A DNA stretch of 64,000 nt from Urechis unicinctus (Eukaryota > Annelida > Polychaeta > Xenopneusta > Urechidae). Below, one piece after another: positions 22,318 to 34,890 of this stretch. The position numbers were made by a program, and so were the translations under genes. The stretch's first letter is position 1, and each line of letters starts with the position of its first letter. The notes below the pieces were generated by a model. It had not been told where the DNA came from. It saw only the letters and a program-made list of their open reading frames with translations, and ran no database searches. The stretch lies in contig CM067343.1 in NCBI GenBank assembly GCA_034190875.2, forward strand, positions 38,660,161 through 38,724,160. The letters run 5' to 3'.

Positions 22318-23031
22318 CATTCCTTCTGCACAGCTATTCAGCAAGATAATGGAGAATCTCCACGAACGCGTCCATGTGCAAATATTGCGCTCTATGCATG
22401 ACACAAAGTATTTGTCGATGATCTTGTGGCCCTACACGTGCAAAAACCCGCCTGGTGCTTGGCCGTTTGGTATGAGCATTCTTGACCTGTCAAAATCCAT
22501 CATGTACGACTTCTACTATAACACCACGAAGTCCACATATGGTGATGGTCAGCGCTAGCTGTACGGACTCACTACTGATGGAGATACACACAGAGGATGT
22601 GTACACTGATATGCAGGACACTTTGATATCAGCAACTATTTAGAGAATCATGCACTGCATGCCAACACCACAAAGAAGAGCTTTGGAAAAATGAAAGACA
22701 AGTGTGCTGAAGTGATGATCAAGGAGTATGTAGGCATGTCCTTAATACGATGTACTCCTTCCTAATGTCTGATACGAGCGAGATCAGAAAGGTGAAGGGA
22801 GTGAAGAAGATAGTAGTGAAGAAGCATCTACGCCACACGCAATACATGGAGTCTCTGTTTACAAAGAAGCATTTTTGCCATGGGATTAACTTGCAACGCA
22901 GTGATGGTCACAAGATATATGGGCTACACGTCAACAAGGTGTCACTCTCCCCGTTTGACTCAACGTGGTGGATAGCCTCGAACGGATTTGACACGCTGTC
23001 CTGTGGTAACGGTAATTTGTGGGCAAAATAA
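22318..23031 (+). pseudogene. Polinton/Maverick-type DNA polymerase B C-terminal fragment
   Basis: The plus strand starts with FSKIMENLHERVHVQILRS, the same region as the minus-strand fragment but clearly diverged. It continues GMSILDLSKSIMYDFYYN, with TAG at 22556, then YAGHFDISNYLENH, KSFGKMKDKCAEVMIKEYVG, a frameshift near 22740, MYSFLMSD, VKGVKKIVVKKHLRH and finally VNKVSLSPFD and GFDTL. This follows the C-terminal half of Polinton-type polymerase B almost to its end. At the catalytic motif, where two metal-binding Asp residues are expected after SILDLSK-MYDFYYN, the sequence reads LTTDGDTH, and the overlapping frame EIHTEDVYTDMQD shows that several residues have been lost. Two frameshifts and two stops make it non-functional. 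Confidence 0.85.
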
Positions 23032-23480
23032 CGTTGCGGAGTTGGGCCGTTGGGGGTAGGACCTGTCTCGTCTTTCAGATGTGGCCATAGATAATGGCAG
23101 TTCTAACCAAATTTGCGAAACCAAACAAGAAAGAGTCGGGCCCTGTTGGGGCTGGGCCTTTCCCGCCTTTTTGTACTTTCTCTCAAGTGAAGCTTACCCT
23201 AAGTTGGAAGGTAGCAAAAACTCTGAATCCTGTATAAGTCTCACTATTACGTGTGGTAAGGATAATAACACATGTGAGAAGGGAGCAAAGATTGAAATCA
23301 TATATAAGCCTTAATTTGACGAGTAGTATGTTGGTGGGGGTGCACCAGAACCCAAAATTCCTATACTACCGCCAAAATCCTCTATAATGTGACCATCACT
23401 TTCAGTTTATTCCAAAAAGATCCACTGATCCACCTGAAAAGCGGTGATCAGGTACATTATGTTCTATTTCCGAGAAGTAC
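23032..23480 (+). other. Stretch 3' of the polymerase remnant with a 77-codon open frame
   Basis: 23081-23314 is open and begins MAIDNGSSNQICETKQERVG. It contains CGKDNNTCEKGAK and ends IIYKP. The composition is plausible for a protein and the frame follows the polymerase on the same strand by about 50 bases, so it might be another element gene or its remnant. No Polinton product (integrase, ATPase, protease, capsid) is recognised in it. Confidence 0.25.
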
Positions 23481-24159
23481 TGAAGTTGTGTATAGCAAGA
23501 TTATTAGGTATACGTAACACTATATAAAATAGGCATTACTTACATATTGAATTGTATTGGAAACAAAGCGCAATATGTAATTAATTTTATCCTAATAATT
23601 GGCCTTATATTACTGGTAACAATCAAACCGTATTATTTGATGTTCACCACAATAGGGATCGGCTAAAAGTTTCAGAAATCTCAAAATATAAAGGAGCTTA
23701 CTCTTTCAAACCCATTGTGCTTGTCATCATCATGGCACCCAATTACTCGCGAGAACATCATGTGACTGGTATTTTCTACCGTGTCAATGAAGTTTAAATA
23801 CCAATTGCGTGATAATCTTGTACAGACTATTTTTACAGGTATTTTTACATACGCTCAGATTCATTGATAGGAAGAATTGTAAACAACTAAATCGAGTAAT
23901 AGCTATACCCTTATTCAATATTTCCACAACCTCTTCATAACATATTAATACCTTCCACGTCGCCAATTGATATCATACCAATAATAGGCACTTCTAATTA
24001 ACAATGCGTCACTAATAGGCACAAAGTTGTAGCGTTGATGAATAGTCTCAAGTCATTCATGTATTGGGACCTCTGAAAGGGTAGCAACTGAAAGCGTTTG
24101 GTCTTTTGTAATGTCTTGACAGTTAACTATAAACAAATATGTGTCTGATTTCAAATCTC
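23481..24159. other. Unmatched non-coding stretch
   Basis: No paralogue, repeat or gene was recognised. Confidence 0.4.
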
Positions 24160-26470
24160 ACTGCTAGGTTCCAAGTTGCCACTATTATCACATAGGCGTC
24201 GACGGCCTATCACTCATACACTTCAACGCACAATAAGAACATTCAGAAACTTCACTTCCGAAGAAAATTTTCTTCTCTTGTGTACATATGGCAGCGGATC
24301 TGAGACAACCATATATCGTATTGAACTGCCTAATTGTTTCGTTTGCAAAGTCAAGGTATAAATTGTCTTATTCTTATACAATCATCATTACGTGTGATAG
24401 AAAACACATATAAATCGGTCATAAAATTAATTTTCATTCTAGGAAACCCTTCTCTAATTGTATGCAAATTCACATACAATTTTTACTGACTGACAGCCAT
24501 AACGACATGGAAATAACCACCTCGTTGTAAGACAATGAAAAATAGGTTAAATGATTTATTAAATGGTACATCATTTGTTAAAATATGCTAATGTTCCAGT
24601 CATACTCACCGGCAATTGTTGTTATTATAGGAAGGTAACTGCAACGTATTGCGTGCAAAATGAAACCTAAACGAAAGATTTGTGGCTCATTCTCTTCTAC
24701 ATTTCGACTCGTTTCGGTGACATGTCAGCCTATATTCATTTCAAAAGTGCTCGTACATATAAAATGCATTTACCAGTAAGTTATGTATTGAAATAAAGTT
24801 CTCGATATGGCCATTAATATTTCGAGACTTACATCACATCGTACGTTTGATTGATCTGCCAAGTTTAAGTAAGTAAACTAATTAGCTACTCCTGAAGCAG
24901 CTAGCGTAGAGCTCAGGCAATCAAAGCTCTGTGTTTGTCTCGCTACATATATGGTTGGCCGCGGTGGACATGACGTTCAACAATTTCACGCAATTAGATG
25001 TGTAGTTGCGCGCAACTAAATCAGCCAATCACAGAATAGGAATTAGTTGCGCGCAACTTAATTTGTAGTCAGTGGTCCTTTGCATGAGACTGCCAAACGG
25101 TCTAAAAACGGCCCTGTCCAAACGAGATCGGCGCAGCGTTTGACGAAATTTAATTATGTTAACATTGTCTCGTGTCCGTTTTAATACATTGTACAGGCAT
25201 TTTGGCTGTAGCTGATGAGTCAACAGCATGAAAATAACGAATGGAACATAATAAGACAAGGGCGCTCCCTGTATCCACATCTTTACTTTAGAAGCGAGCG
25301 CTATGAATTTATGCAGTAGTTAGGTTCAGTTACCATCCTGTATTACTGTCATGTATTACTGTTTGCCAGCGAATGACGTTTTGTTCGCAGCATCACAACA
25401 TAAATTACTATGCGAACTAACGACCCATATATCTCCATGAAATTGTTTAAATTTTATATATTACCAAACTATATGCGCAGTCCTATACAATGACGCGTCA
25501 TGGTAATCATCATAACTGACTGTTTTTTTTGATAAATTTTGACTATGTGCTACTGATTTTAATTCGTGATGGCAACAACGAGATCTTATACTGCCACACA
25601 TTGTCGATGTCAGCGTTTTTTTCACATATTCTCACTGTGTGTTTCTGTAAATCTTCGTCCCACTTTTTACGCACTTACATCTGCTTTACTGGCCAGTATC
25701 ATCTTTGTCTTAAACAAAATGTTAAAAGCAGTGAACATTGCTTTTCTATAACACATGTTTATGTGTCGACAAATATCATTTAATCAAACCTAATGTGAAT
25801 TCTATACTTTAGTTGTTTACTGCATTTCCAATGTCGCTTCTTCTGTAATGATTCTAATTGGATAGTATAATACTGTCTTACAAAACTAATTGCTCCTGCA
25901 TCTTGCTCATTACATAGCACCATGAATGTCGATGTTATGCGCAGCATTTGCAATTACATGGCTTTGCTTTCCATAGACTGCACTGCAACATCACATGTTG
26001 ATACATATTATCTGTGTTTTATTTCATAAATGTTATACTACAAGTAAGCTTCTGTCCAGACAGCAAAACATGCTGCAGTAAAGATCTTGATTAAAGATAC
26101 AAATTTGTCAGGATTCCGACAGCATCCATATGAAATATGTGCGCGTTTATCTTGACATAATACTTCTCTACCTGTATTGGAAAACCTAGGCGTCTCCTTT
26201 TGTCTAAACAGAATCATACAGATCTACATTCTGATAGCATCTATGAAGTTTATCAATCTCTGTTCCTTGCCCATTGTTTACGATCCCACTTAGTTATAAT
26301 TCAACCTACAGTGTAGCCGTTGTTGGTGTAAGGTCAACGTGAAGAGCGCAAGTCTATATATTGATGCAGTCGTGTGGTTGGGAATTGCGAGATGGCGTGC
26401 TACACCATGTGCGTTACAGGCCTAAAGGGAGCAGTCTATGGCAGTTGGTTTAACAATGTTGAAACTGATA
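24160..26470 (+). repeat. D block, older paralogue of the C mosaic
   Basis: Several parts align with C at roughly 65-75% identity by eye. 24290-24350 matches 50670-50730 (CCATATATCG-ATTGAACTG-CTAAT). 25845-26060 matches 52125-52300 (TCTAATTGGATAGT, GTTATGCGCAG). 26200-26460 matches 52440-52720, and also 29264-29545 in copy B (CATTGTTTACGA, GTCGTGTGGTTG, GATGGCGTG). 24440-24660 matches 15040-15250. No gene was recognised. Confidence 0.65.
25004..25058. repeat. Doubled palindrome AGTTGCGCGCAACT
   Basis: The perfect 14-bp palindrome AGTTGCGCGCAACT occurs at 25004-25017 and again at 25045-25058. The flanks extend the symmetry (CAACTAAAT outward of the first, AATTAGTTG at the second), so the whole 55-bp unit is nearly an inverted repeat around CAATCACAGAATAGG. 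It looks like the fused ends of a small inverted-repeat transposon or a binding-site pair. It is unlike its AT-rich surroundings. Confidence 0.75.
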
Positions 26471-27815
26471 TAGTTAATTTTATGGCCAGTTCTGTGTCTT
26501 TTATTTTATTACTCGAATCTATGACATGATCGCCTAATCTTTGCGATGCTACATTCACATACATTCATGATCAATTTATAAAGTTTCTCTGAACGTGGGC
26601 AATACCGACCAAAATGTACCGATGAAGTTTAATTGAACAAACGTTTTGTGTGACAGGTGAATGGAGCCTTAGTTAACTCAAATGGTTTTCTGATAACACC
26701 CATGTAGACATTCGTTGTGAGTATAAAGCTGCTGCGGTTAACCACAACATTTATAATCTTTTATGCATAATCAACATGATCCGTGTAGTCTAGACAATAG
26801 AACGTAGCGCCGTCGTGTCTGACAGCAAAATACTAATGCAACATCCTAAGTGCTAGCGTGCTGGTGTCAGGCGACAGAGCAATGCCCTCACAGCGTGAAT
26901 AACACATCTTGGAATGCAGCCTCTAGCCATTAAAACTACAGTCTCGGTTTGCTAGAAGCATATGCCCTGGACATACACACGCCTAGCACCGTCGGTGACT
27001 CATGCACACGATGTAAATCAAACGCTCAGGTAAGAGAGATAATCAACATCTGTAACTCCTGGCGGCATGCTGTCCGGGATATGTCAACGCTTATATGCAA
27101 TGTTGAAATATATTGCGTCATGCCAAAAATGTTCCATAACTTCCAGCAACTTCCCCATATTTGCCAATCGGTTATAAACCCACACAACGCCATGCCTCTC
27201 TATTGTCAAGCCAAATAAAGTATAAACATTAAAGTTTACCATTTTTGTCAACCATACTAATACAGCGTCAAAACCAGTTCTCTCATTTTCAACAAACGCT
27301 ATCAATAAACATATGTGAGAAACACATTAATTTGGCATATTACTGTTAGCTTTTAATAAATGCCTTGCCTCATACTATCGGAACAAATACAAATAACACA
27401 GCAGATATCTGACAAAAGGCCTGTTGCAGGCTATGCTTTGTATTTCTATGTAGATTAATTGCGATGCAATGCCAATTGTCATATATCACGGTCTCTATAG
27501 TTTTGAACAAAGGTGATTTGCGACTAAGGCAATTCGATGCACAACTTGGTTGTATTGCTCTGGTAGTTCTTTCCGGACCGGAAAAGGTTCTATGTGAAAG
27601 AGATGTGTGTGATTGCTTGGAGTAGATCACAAACTTAGATAGCAAAGCAATGTTAACTTGACTTATGCTTTAGAAAGTAATGTTCTTCAGTTCTACAGCT
27701 ATATTATGCAGTAATCGTTTTTTAACTAGGGAAATGCTGTTAGCGAATTCTATACGTAAGTATGCCCTGTGCTTTTGCATGTCATGCTGTTTTGTTTAAT
27801 GTTGCTGATTTAGGC
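26471..27815. other. Unmatched non-coding stretch
   Basis: No paralogue in the window was recognised and no open frame shows protein-like features. The short frames at 26949-27218 and 27370-27645 are unconvincing. Confidence 0.4.
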
Positions 27816-27816
27816 G

Positions 27817-27852
<36 letters not shown>

Positions 27853-27903
27853 CACATATATGTACACACACACACACATACATCTATTATCTATATATAT
27901 GAC

Positions 27904-27934
<31 letters not shown>

Positions 27935-27961
27935 TCTATATATACATATATCATATATATA

Positions 27962-28060
<99 letters not shown>

Positions 28061-28073
28061 ATATATATATATG
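27816..28073. repeat. (CA)n then (TA)n compound microsatellite
   Basis: About 12 CA units, then TA-rich sequence with TATC, TACACA and CATATATC interruptions, then two long TA runs separated by TATC. The Ile-Tyr and His-Thr frames are translations of the repeat. Confidence 0.95.
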
Positions 28074-28933
28074 TGCGTGAATCCTGATCCATTGCACAAT
28101 TGAAATCACAAATGAATAAAATCATTCGCAAGCATTGGTGCTAGAAATCCAGGGTTAGTGTGATGCATCATAGGGGATCATTTCCATAGGCCGTATGTAT
28201 ATCTCATTTCAATATATAACTCCTCAGCCACCACCATGGATGGCAAATGCTGTGTCTGACCGTCCTTAAAATGGATTGGTAAGCATCCACCTTAACCTAG
28301 CTACCTCGTGTTATTTTTCTAAATCTGAGCACAATTGGACGGTTGAAATTGTACAATGAGGTTTGTTACTAAACATGCAAAGCGCGTTTAAGCTAAAATA
28401 TATACGTAAAAGCGAACAAACAATCTCTATCTCGTTATTTTACTAAACTATTGCATGACATAACGAGAACAACGCGTAGGTCATGCAGTTCATTGGTGCA
28501 ACAGGGGACAACTTACTACAGGCACATTGTTCTATTCCTTGCGGACGCTGGCATTCACTGAATGATAGTGTTTTACAAAGCAGTTAAGTAAGACATGATA
28601 ATTGTTTTATATAATAACTATCGAGATGTATTCAATGGCCATTTCATTACAATTATTTTTGTAATATGCAGCTACTACGGCGAAAGTCATAATCGAGGAA
28701 TTGCAGGACCGGGAATTTGCTACGAAACATTAGTTTTTAGTAAACCCATCGTTAACTATGTACTTCAGCACGTGTAATATCCTGTTCCAAGTGACGAGTT
28801 TTCGAGGATATCCAGTCACAGAAAGCGATTTATATTACCAAATTAGCTTCAGCACAGTAACTGTTCTATAGTTTAACTGACATCGTGCTACCCAGATGTG
28901 AGTGCAGTCATTAAGTTTCAAGGGAGTGCCATT
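28074..28933. other. Unmatched non-coding stretch before copy B
   Basis: No paralogue, repeat or gene was seen. Copy B homology starts abruptly at 28934 after GGGAGTGCCATT. Confidence 0.4.
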
Positions 28934-29020
28934 AAGTAGGACACGCAAATTATGTTCTCATGAGTCATATAACACTCGACTGCATGCTTTGATAACAACA
29001 AAACATCCCCGACACAGACG

Positions 29021-29024
<4 letters not shown>
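28934..29024 (+). repeat. Left end of segmental copy B
   Basis: Aligns with 1-94 (AAGTAGGACACGCAAAT against AAGTAGGACACACAAAT) and runs into a TA array. Confidence 0.75.
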
Positions 29025-29026
<2 letters not shown>

Positions 29027-29062
<36 letters not shown>

Positions 29063-29063
29063 T

Positions 29064-29120
<57 letters not shown>

Positions 29121-29180
29121 CACGAGATATATATCAACCTATCGTGCCCATATATATATATATGCATATATATATATATA

Positions 29181-29263
<83 letters not shown>
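29027..29263. repeat. (TA)n array with an internal unique spacer
   Basis: Two to three long TA runs separated by AAAATTAGATA and by CTCCACGAGATATATATCAA. It corresponds to the TA array at 1735-2007 in copy A, and replaces about 1.6 kb of copy A sequence. Confidence 0.95.
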
Positions 29264-29265
<2 letters not shown>

Positions 29266-29545
29266 CATGTTCAATGCTTCTCTCGCTGGTCTGTTCACAT
29301 GCATAACAATAAGCGATCTTATAGCGTTCATCAGTCCAATCGATTTCTGTTGCTACCCCATTGTTTACGACCTCGCTATGTTATAAATCAGCTAGCAGTC
29401 TAGCCTTGTTTGTGTGAGGTCAGCGAAAAGCGCTAAGGGCCATTTATCAATGCCGTCCTGTGGTTGATAATCGCTGGATGGCGTGTTAACTCATGTGCGA
29501 AATAGCCAGAGCTCGTCTGTTGCCGTTGATATTAGATTGCTGTTG
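29264..29545 (+). repeat. Copy B segment related to D and C, missing from A
   Basis: Aligns with 26215-26470 and 52490-52720 through CCCATTGTTTACGA, GTGTGAGGTCA, TGCCGTCCTGTGGTTG and GGATGGCGTG. It lies between the TA array and the block-2 start, so copy A probably lost it. Confidence 0.7.
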
Positions 29546-30700
29546 CAGGTAATGTGATCCTAAGATGCGTCTTGCTTTTATGACCAAGCTGAATACTCCA
29601 ATAGATTACCCGAATCGATTGCATAACACCAGATCCTGTGCATTATTAAATCCACATACACACTGGCGACGTTTATAGAGTAAATGATCGCAAACAATGT
29701 TGATCCAAGAGAAGGAATCAAGATAAATCTTACAGACATCACATGACAAACTGGGGACGGTTTGTGTCTGGCAGTAAATGCGTGATAGGCTTGCATTCAA
29801 GAGGATAATATAGCAGCATAGTGTGTTCTAGCGTGTCTGACAGAATATAAAGACTTCACCACGCATACAGCCAGGCGAATGTTTGGTTTATTTCAACAGA
29901 CAACGAAAGAACCTACATTAATGCTATTTTTCTGTATGATTCGCACGAGCAGCATTATTAGTGGTGCAGAAAACATCACCGAATTCATTACGCTCACACG
30001 TTACTCGTTAATGTACATCATGTGTGCTAGATGCTTTATGTTGCTCAGAAGAGGGCATCTGTAAACAATACATGTGCTATATGATATGACACCTGTCACA
30101 AGTGCTATAGAAATGAGACAATGCTACTGTGCGATGTTGTGACTATCATAGTTATCAGACAGTATGTTTCCATTCCCGGAAAACTTTTTCGTCCTGGATC
30201 GGTGGCAGGCCCGTCTTACACACAACAATGATACATCTAGGGAATTCGCCAGAAGATATAATATTGCATGCCTTGTTTGTCATAAGCATACCATTGATAA
30301 AATTGCTATGGAACAGTATGTGCGCGACGCCCTTAATATAAAAGCAAACTGCAGATCAATAAATCTTCCACAAAGAATCAGCTCGATACCTATGTATCAT
30401 CTCGATACCTAATATATTTTAAACTAACCTAGCGTTGCGATATTATGGGAAAGACCATTTATATTACAAAATTCATAATCACCAACTATTATTGGTTTTT
30501 AGGTATTAAGCACAAATAATAGCTAGAGTAAATGGGGTCAGGTCGTAAGATCAGATTTAACTATTCATCCTAACCGCTTTCGGTCAGACATGACATGACC
30601 CGCTGCTGCAAAGTTAAATAGACGATTTAAGAAACCAGCTGGCGATTCACATATACGCAATGTTTTAATGGTTACTGGAAGAGCTGAGAGAGTATTTTGT
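29546..30700 (+). repeat. Copy B block 2, paralogous to 2008-3460
   Basis: Aligns from GCAGGTAATGTGATCCT to GGTTACTGGAAGAGCTGA, with a deletion of about 380 bp relative to A near 30390. No gene was seen except the small frame listed separately. Confidence 0.9.
29578..29796 (-). other. Small open frame retained in copies A and B (72 codons)
   Basis: Counterpart of the minus-strand frame at 2041-2277, beginning MQAYHAFTARHKPSP and ending EYSAWS. It has an in-frame TGA immediately before the shared ATG and ends one codon earlier than in A. An in-frame 15-base deletion lies after KPSP. The residue changes are scattered and no domain is recognised. Confidence 0.2.
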
Positions 30701-31294
30701 ACAACGGTTGGATTCAGCGCAATATCAATTTGTTAGGGGTGTTTCAAGTTCTCTCACTTAAACAACTGCTACGATATCCAGTTTTATAACACATCTAAAA
30801 GTTGTTTTACAGAATAAAATACAATATTCCTTGGCCAATATTGGGTTCACAAAGTCTTCTGCCATTGTAATTTCACCTGGTTGAGATGTTTATGAAAAGC
30901 GGGATTTTACATAACAAGAATTGTTTCTTCGTTTGTGAATCTGTAAAATACGAGACCTCAGGTTTAAGAGGCTGATCACACTTGTTTATGCTATTGACGC
31001 CATTCATCTCGAACACCATTTTTTGTCTTTCATGTGTTACGAAGAAACTCACTACAGGATCATTTCAGACGTAAATATTCTATACGTGAATATTTAGCTA
31101 AACATAAAAGCCAGTAAAGGTGTTAGGCGCTTATAATCAATATATTATCGCCCAACATGCGTACATTAAGCCAAGGTACTGTCGTGAAGTGGTTGATATT
31201 TGATCTGTTGATAGTGATGGCGTTTGGAGGAATAAAAAAATGGGTTCAATATGCAAACTAAACTTCATAGGTGTGTGCACTTTTAATCAAAGAT
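30701..31294. other. B-only insertion of about 590 bp
   Basis: Separates blocks 2 and 3, which are contiguous in copy A. No terminal inverted repeat, target duplication or coding sequence was recognised. Confidence 0.5.
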
Positions 31295-34200
31295 AATGAC
31301 GTGTCATTTAAAATGTCATACTCTGTCGTGATTTTGCCTGACAGGTTGACCAACTAGCGATGCAACACATGATATTTTTTACGTTTATATAGTAATTACT
31401 GTTGCGTTGCATTTCTTTCTACAAAGAAATTTCATGGTATTCTCTTACAAGCTGCCACAATATCAGATGTTTTCCCACATTACGCCGTTGTGCTTATTAA
31501 TTTACACTTTAGTGAACAACGGATTGCTTCATAAAAAGCTGCAGAGTCATCAAGTTGCTGCTGCCGTCGACAATTGCAATATCGATAGATTGGAATCTTA
31601 CATATGGAATTTACAAATCTTGTTCAACAAGATTACCATCGGGCGGTCCAGCCTTGCGGCTGTGTCATAAAAAAAGTTATAACCAACAGAATATATTCTT
31701 TCTGATTATGCATTTATGTGCTCTGCCATGACAGAACCATATCTTATCAAAGTCTCTGAAAAGCACCATAGTCAATACGCTTATTGCTCTATGTTTGCAA
31801 GAGGTATATTGTACAAGTATATTGTTATTTGATTATGAGACAACAGCTGTTTTAGTACATACGTCTGACTGGCACTTTGTTTACAACACTACTGTGTAAT
31901 AAAGCATCCATCAAATGGTCAGATCGCGCCACGGTTCTGTGATCAAATTGTATCTTCTATTAGAAAACAAACCCATTGCCATTGCACAAGACAAATAACA
32001 TGTTGACTCAGCGCAGTCAATATGGATCAAAGCATTGCAATCTAGTTGTTTAAAGGGGCAGACACGCCGACTGGAACGCAAATATCCTGTGATGGGGAGA
32101 TGTATGTCAATATCTGACTCCGTTGATGACATGACACATGGTATTGTGAATAAATTACACTAAACTCTTGTTTGTTTGGTGTATCATTGTAACTCATTTG
32201 TTAACCTAGAAATTATTTGCGTAAGCGGTATTGGTACTCAGAAGGACACGATGTATTGCTGTTGGACACAGCGCAAATGTCAGGCGGCTATTGACTTTTT
32301 CACGGCTTGCGTTAAATACCCGATAAGAGTAATTGATTCAAACAATGCACTATTTTATTGCCCCCAGCATCAATTTCACGTCCCTTGTGGTCGTCCCTGA
32401 AACCAGTTACATGGCGATCATCAAGCGAGTTATATATTTCAACAATGAGATAACTCACAATATTGTTTCCCGAGTGCGGAATAAAATTGGCGCATTGCCC
32501 AAACGAGGTTTTTATTAAGACATTTATTTCAAATATTCAAGTTATCATTGTCGCTACAACAAAAGTTAAGAGTTCAAGGAAATGTAGCAAAGTACTTCAC
32601 AATCCCCCATAATACTGAGACTATCAGACTGATTGAATCAGCTCTCCTTGGCTCCCCTGTCGACTTTTCTTGTTCATGAGAATATCCTATGAATGGAGGG
32701 GCATTCAACGGTCAGTGCCGTTCGAACGCATACTTTTCTAGATACCGACTTACCTGTTCTCTGCAAAATTATAAACATAATGAGTATTTAAGGAGCAGAT
32801 TAAATGGATCATAGTGCATGATATGAGTCAATTCCTGTTAGAATTTAGCTATTTTTTAATTTTTCTCTTCAATCTACAGCCATTCTTTTGATGCAAAGAA
32901 TATAAACCAATCTCTATAGTGAGCTAGTTTAGTGATCGTATATGTTGTGAGTAGAAATTTTCTTTTTATGGTGAACTTAGAGCGATGATAGCTTTCATAG
33001 ACTTCTGAGTCACGTCGTTAAAATACTTAAGCCTGATGGGAATTATGTTGTGGCGCTATTTGCGAGCAATACCCTCCAATTTAAAAACATAGTGTATGTT
33101 ACGCCGTGTCGCACATAGGAAGTGAAGCAGGGAATCATTCGAAATGAAAAATGGCTTTAAGGTTAAATGAAAGGGAGCAACTTGTTTTTTGCCTCATTTC
33201 AGATATCCACGAAACCACTATCCAATGCTTTTTCTGGCCGATCGTTAATTGGGTGGGTCAGCATTTACCCTGACCTTCCTAATTCGGTTGCCTTCTCATT
33301 ATTATAATTGCACTCTGTAAACAAATCGCCTATTTTTTATTAGATAAAAAGAAAGCGTCTGGTATTACTAACGAATGCACTAAAGTGGATGCTTGAATTC
33401 AAGACCAGCGTGAGCAGTATCAGTATTGGTTTAAATTCGATTGCATTTGGAGATTTATTAACATTGAATGACTCGGCATTATTTTGAAAATTATCCTAAA
33501 CTGAGCCCAAATGAGCTGTTAATGTTTAGGGTATTGACAAAGGCAGTGTTCATGGATAGACAAACCTTATGCAAAAGTGAAAGCATCAATTTGACGCACA
33601 AATCACTCTGTTGTTCGAAAAGTTTTAATTACAATGCGGACGAAGATTTATGACGTCGGTATTGATGCAAATCTTCCCTTACCAAGGATAATGCCTTGCA
33701 TGCAAAATCAACACGGATTTTGGTTAGAACTGACCTCGACAATAAACACATAGCACAACAATCGACATATACGTTCTATGCCTGCCAGTCTTGGAATAGT
33801 AAGCTGACATTCAATAAATTAGTGGATCATTCGAAAGCAACGTGCCATTAACGACGTGTGTTACTTATTCTCCCATTATTTGGCTCTAAAAAGCCAGCCT
33901 CTCTGTACTTGTATCAATAAGAATGCCATGGTGCGTAGATTTAAGATCAGTTTAATGTGCGAGCGTCGTTGCGCCTTGAATAGAACAAATAAAAAACTAC
34001 CTAATATTGATGTTTACCTCATTCAAATGACAAGTGCTTAGACAACAGTGTTACTAATAATGTTTTGCTCAGATATTGCACCCTCGTGCGAGCGATTGCA
34101 TTAGCTAAATACGACACCGATCCCGAACAGGATTTTCGCCGAGATGACGCTAAAAAAAGGTGGTTCTCAACAAGTTTAATCAGACAGGACCGCTCTTCCA

Positions 34201-34775
34201 TTTGGGTTCATTCAGGCTCTCTTTGTATTGAATGAATCATTAAAAAGATTACTCTGGAATTGGCAGTTGGCAGTGACAACAGCGCAGTAATTGATAAATT
34301 GCATGATAGGAAAGCCCCTATCTTACATCCATTTAGATTTACCCTTATCATTAGCTGTCATTTTGTACATCATCATTATACATTATCTGTTCCCATATAC
34401 TAAAATATCCTCAGCACAGGAGCCCTTTTATAGCTCTAATGATCTCCTTCAACTTTGATCAAAGTTAAGTCATTAAGTTGTGTGGAAATGTTATTCATCC
34501 TGACACGCACATCATGCTTTAGTCTACCATAATGAGAATTATATAAAACACGTTGAATCAATGTGGTGGAAACAAAACATCCATGTAATACAGAATCAGA
34601 AACGGCTGTCATTGACAACGAAAATAGAACAGTATCGTAAATATGGAACTTCATTATTGACGTTGCTGCAGCTCGAAAAAGATAGCATTACTGTAGACTA
34701 TAAATCAGACTATACTACCTTCTCCAAAAATACACTCTGGGTGGGTTATCCACAATTGTGAGCCTTTTATACAAT
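31295..34775 (+). repeat. Copy B block 3, paralogous to 3461-6265
   Basis: Same order of anchors as A. B-specific extra segments lie at about 32800-33090 and 33930-34200. No intact gene was seen. Confidence 0.9.
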
Positions 34776-34777
34776 TT

Positions 34778-34890
34778 AATCATCATCATCATTATCATCA
34801 TCATCAACATCACTAACGTCATTAATAACAGCAACATCATCATAATTATCATCATCAACATCATTATCATTATCATCATCGTTGTTATCA
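34778..34890. repeat. (ATC)n trinucleotide microsatellite
   Basis: Imperfect ATC/AAC/ATT repeats at the position equivalent to 6266-6366. Ile-rich and Met-rich frames are translations of the repeat. Confidence 0.95.
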
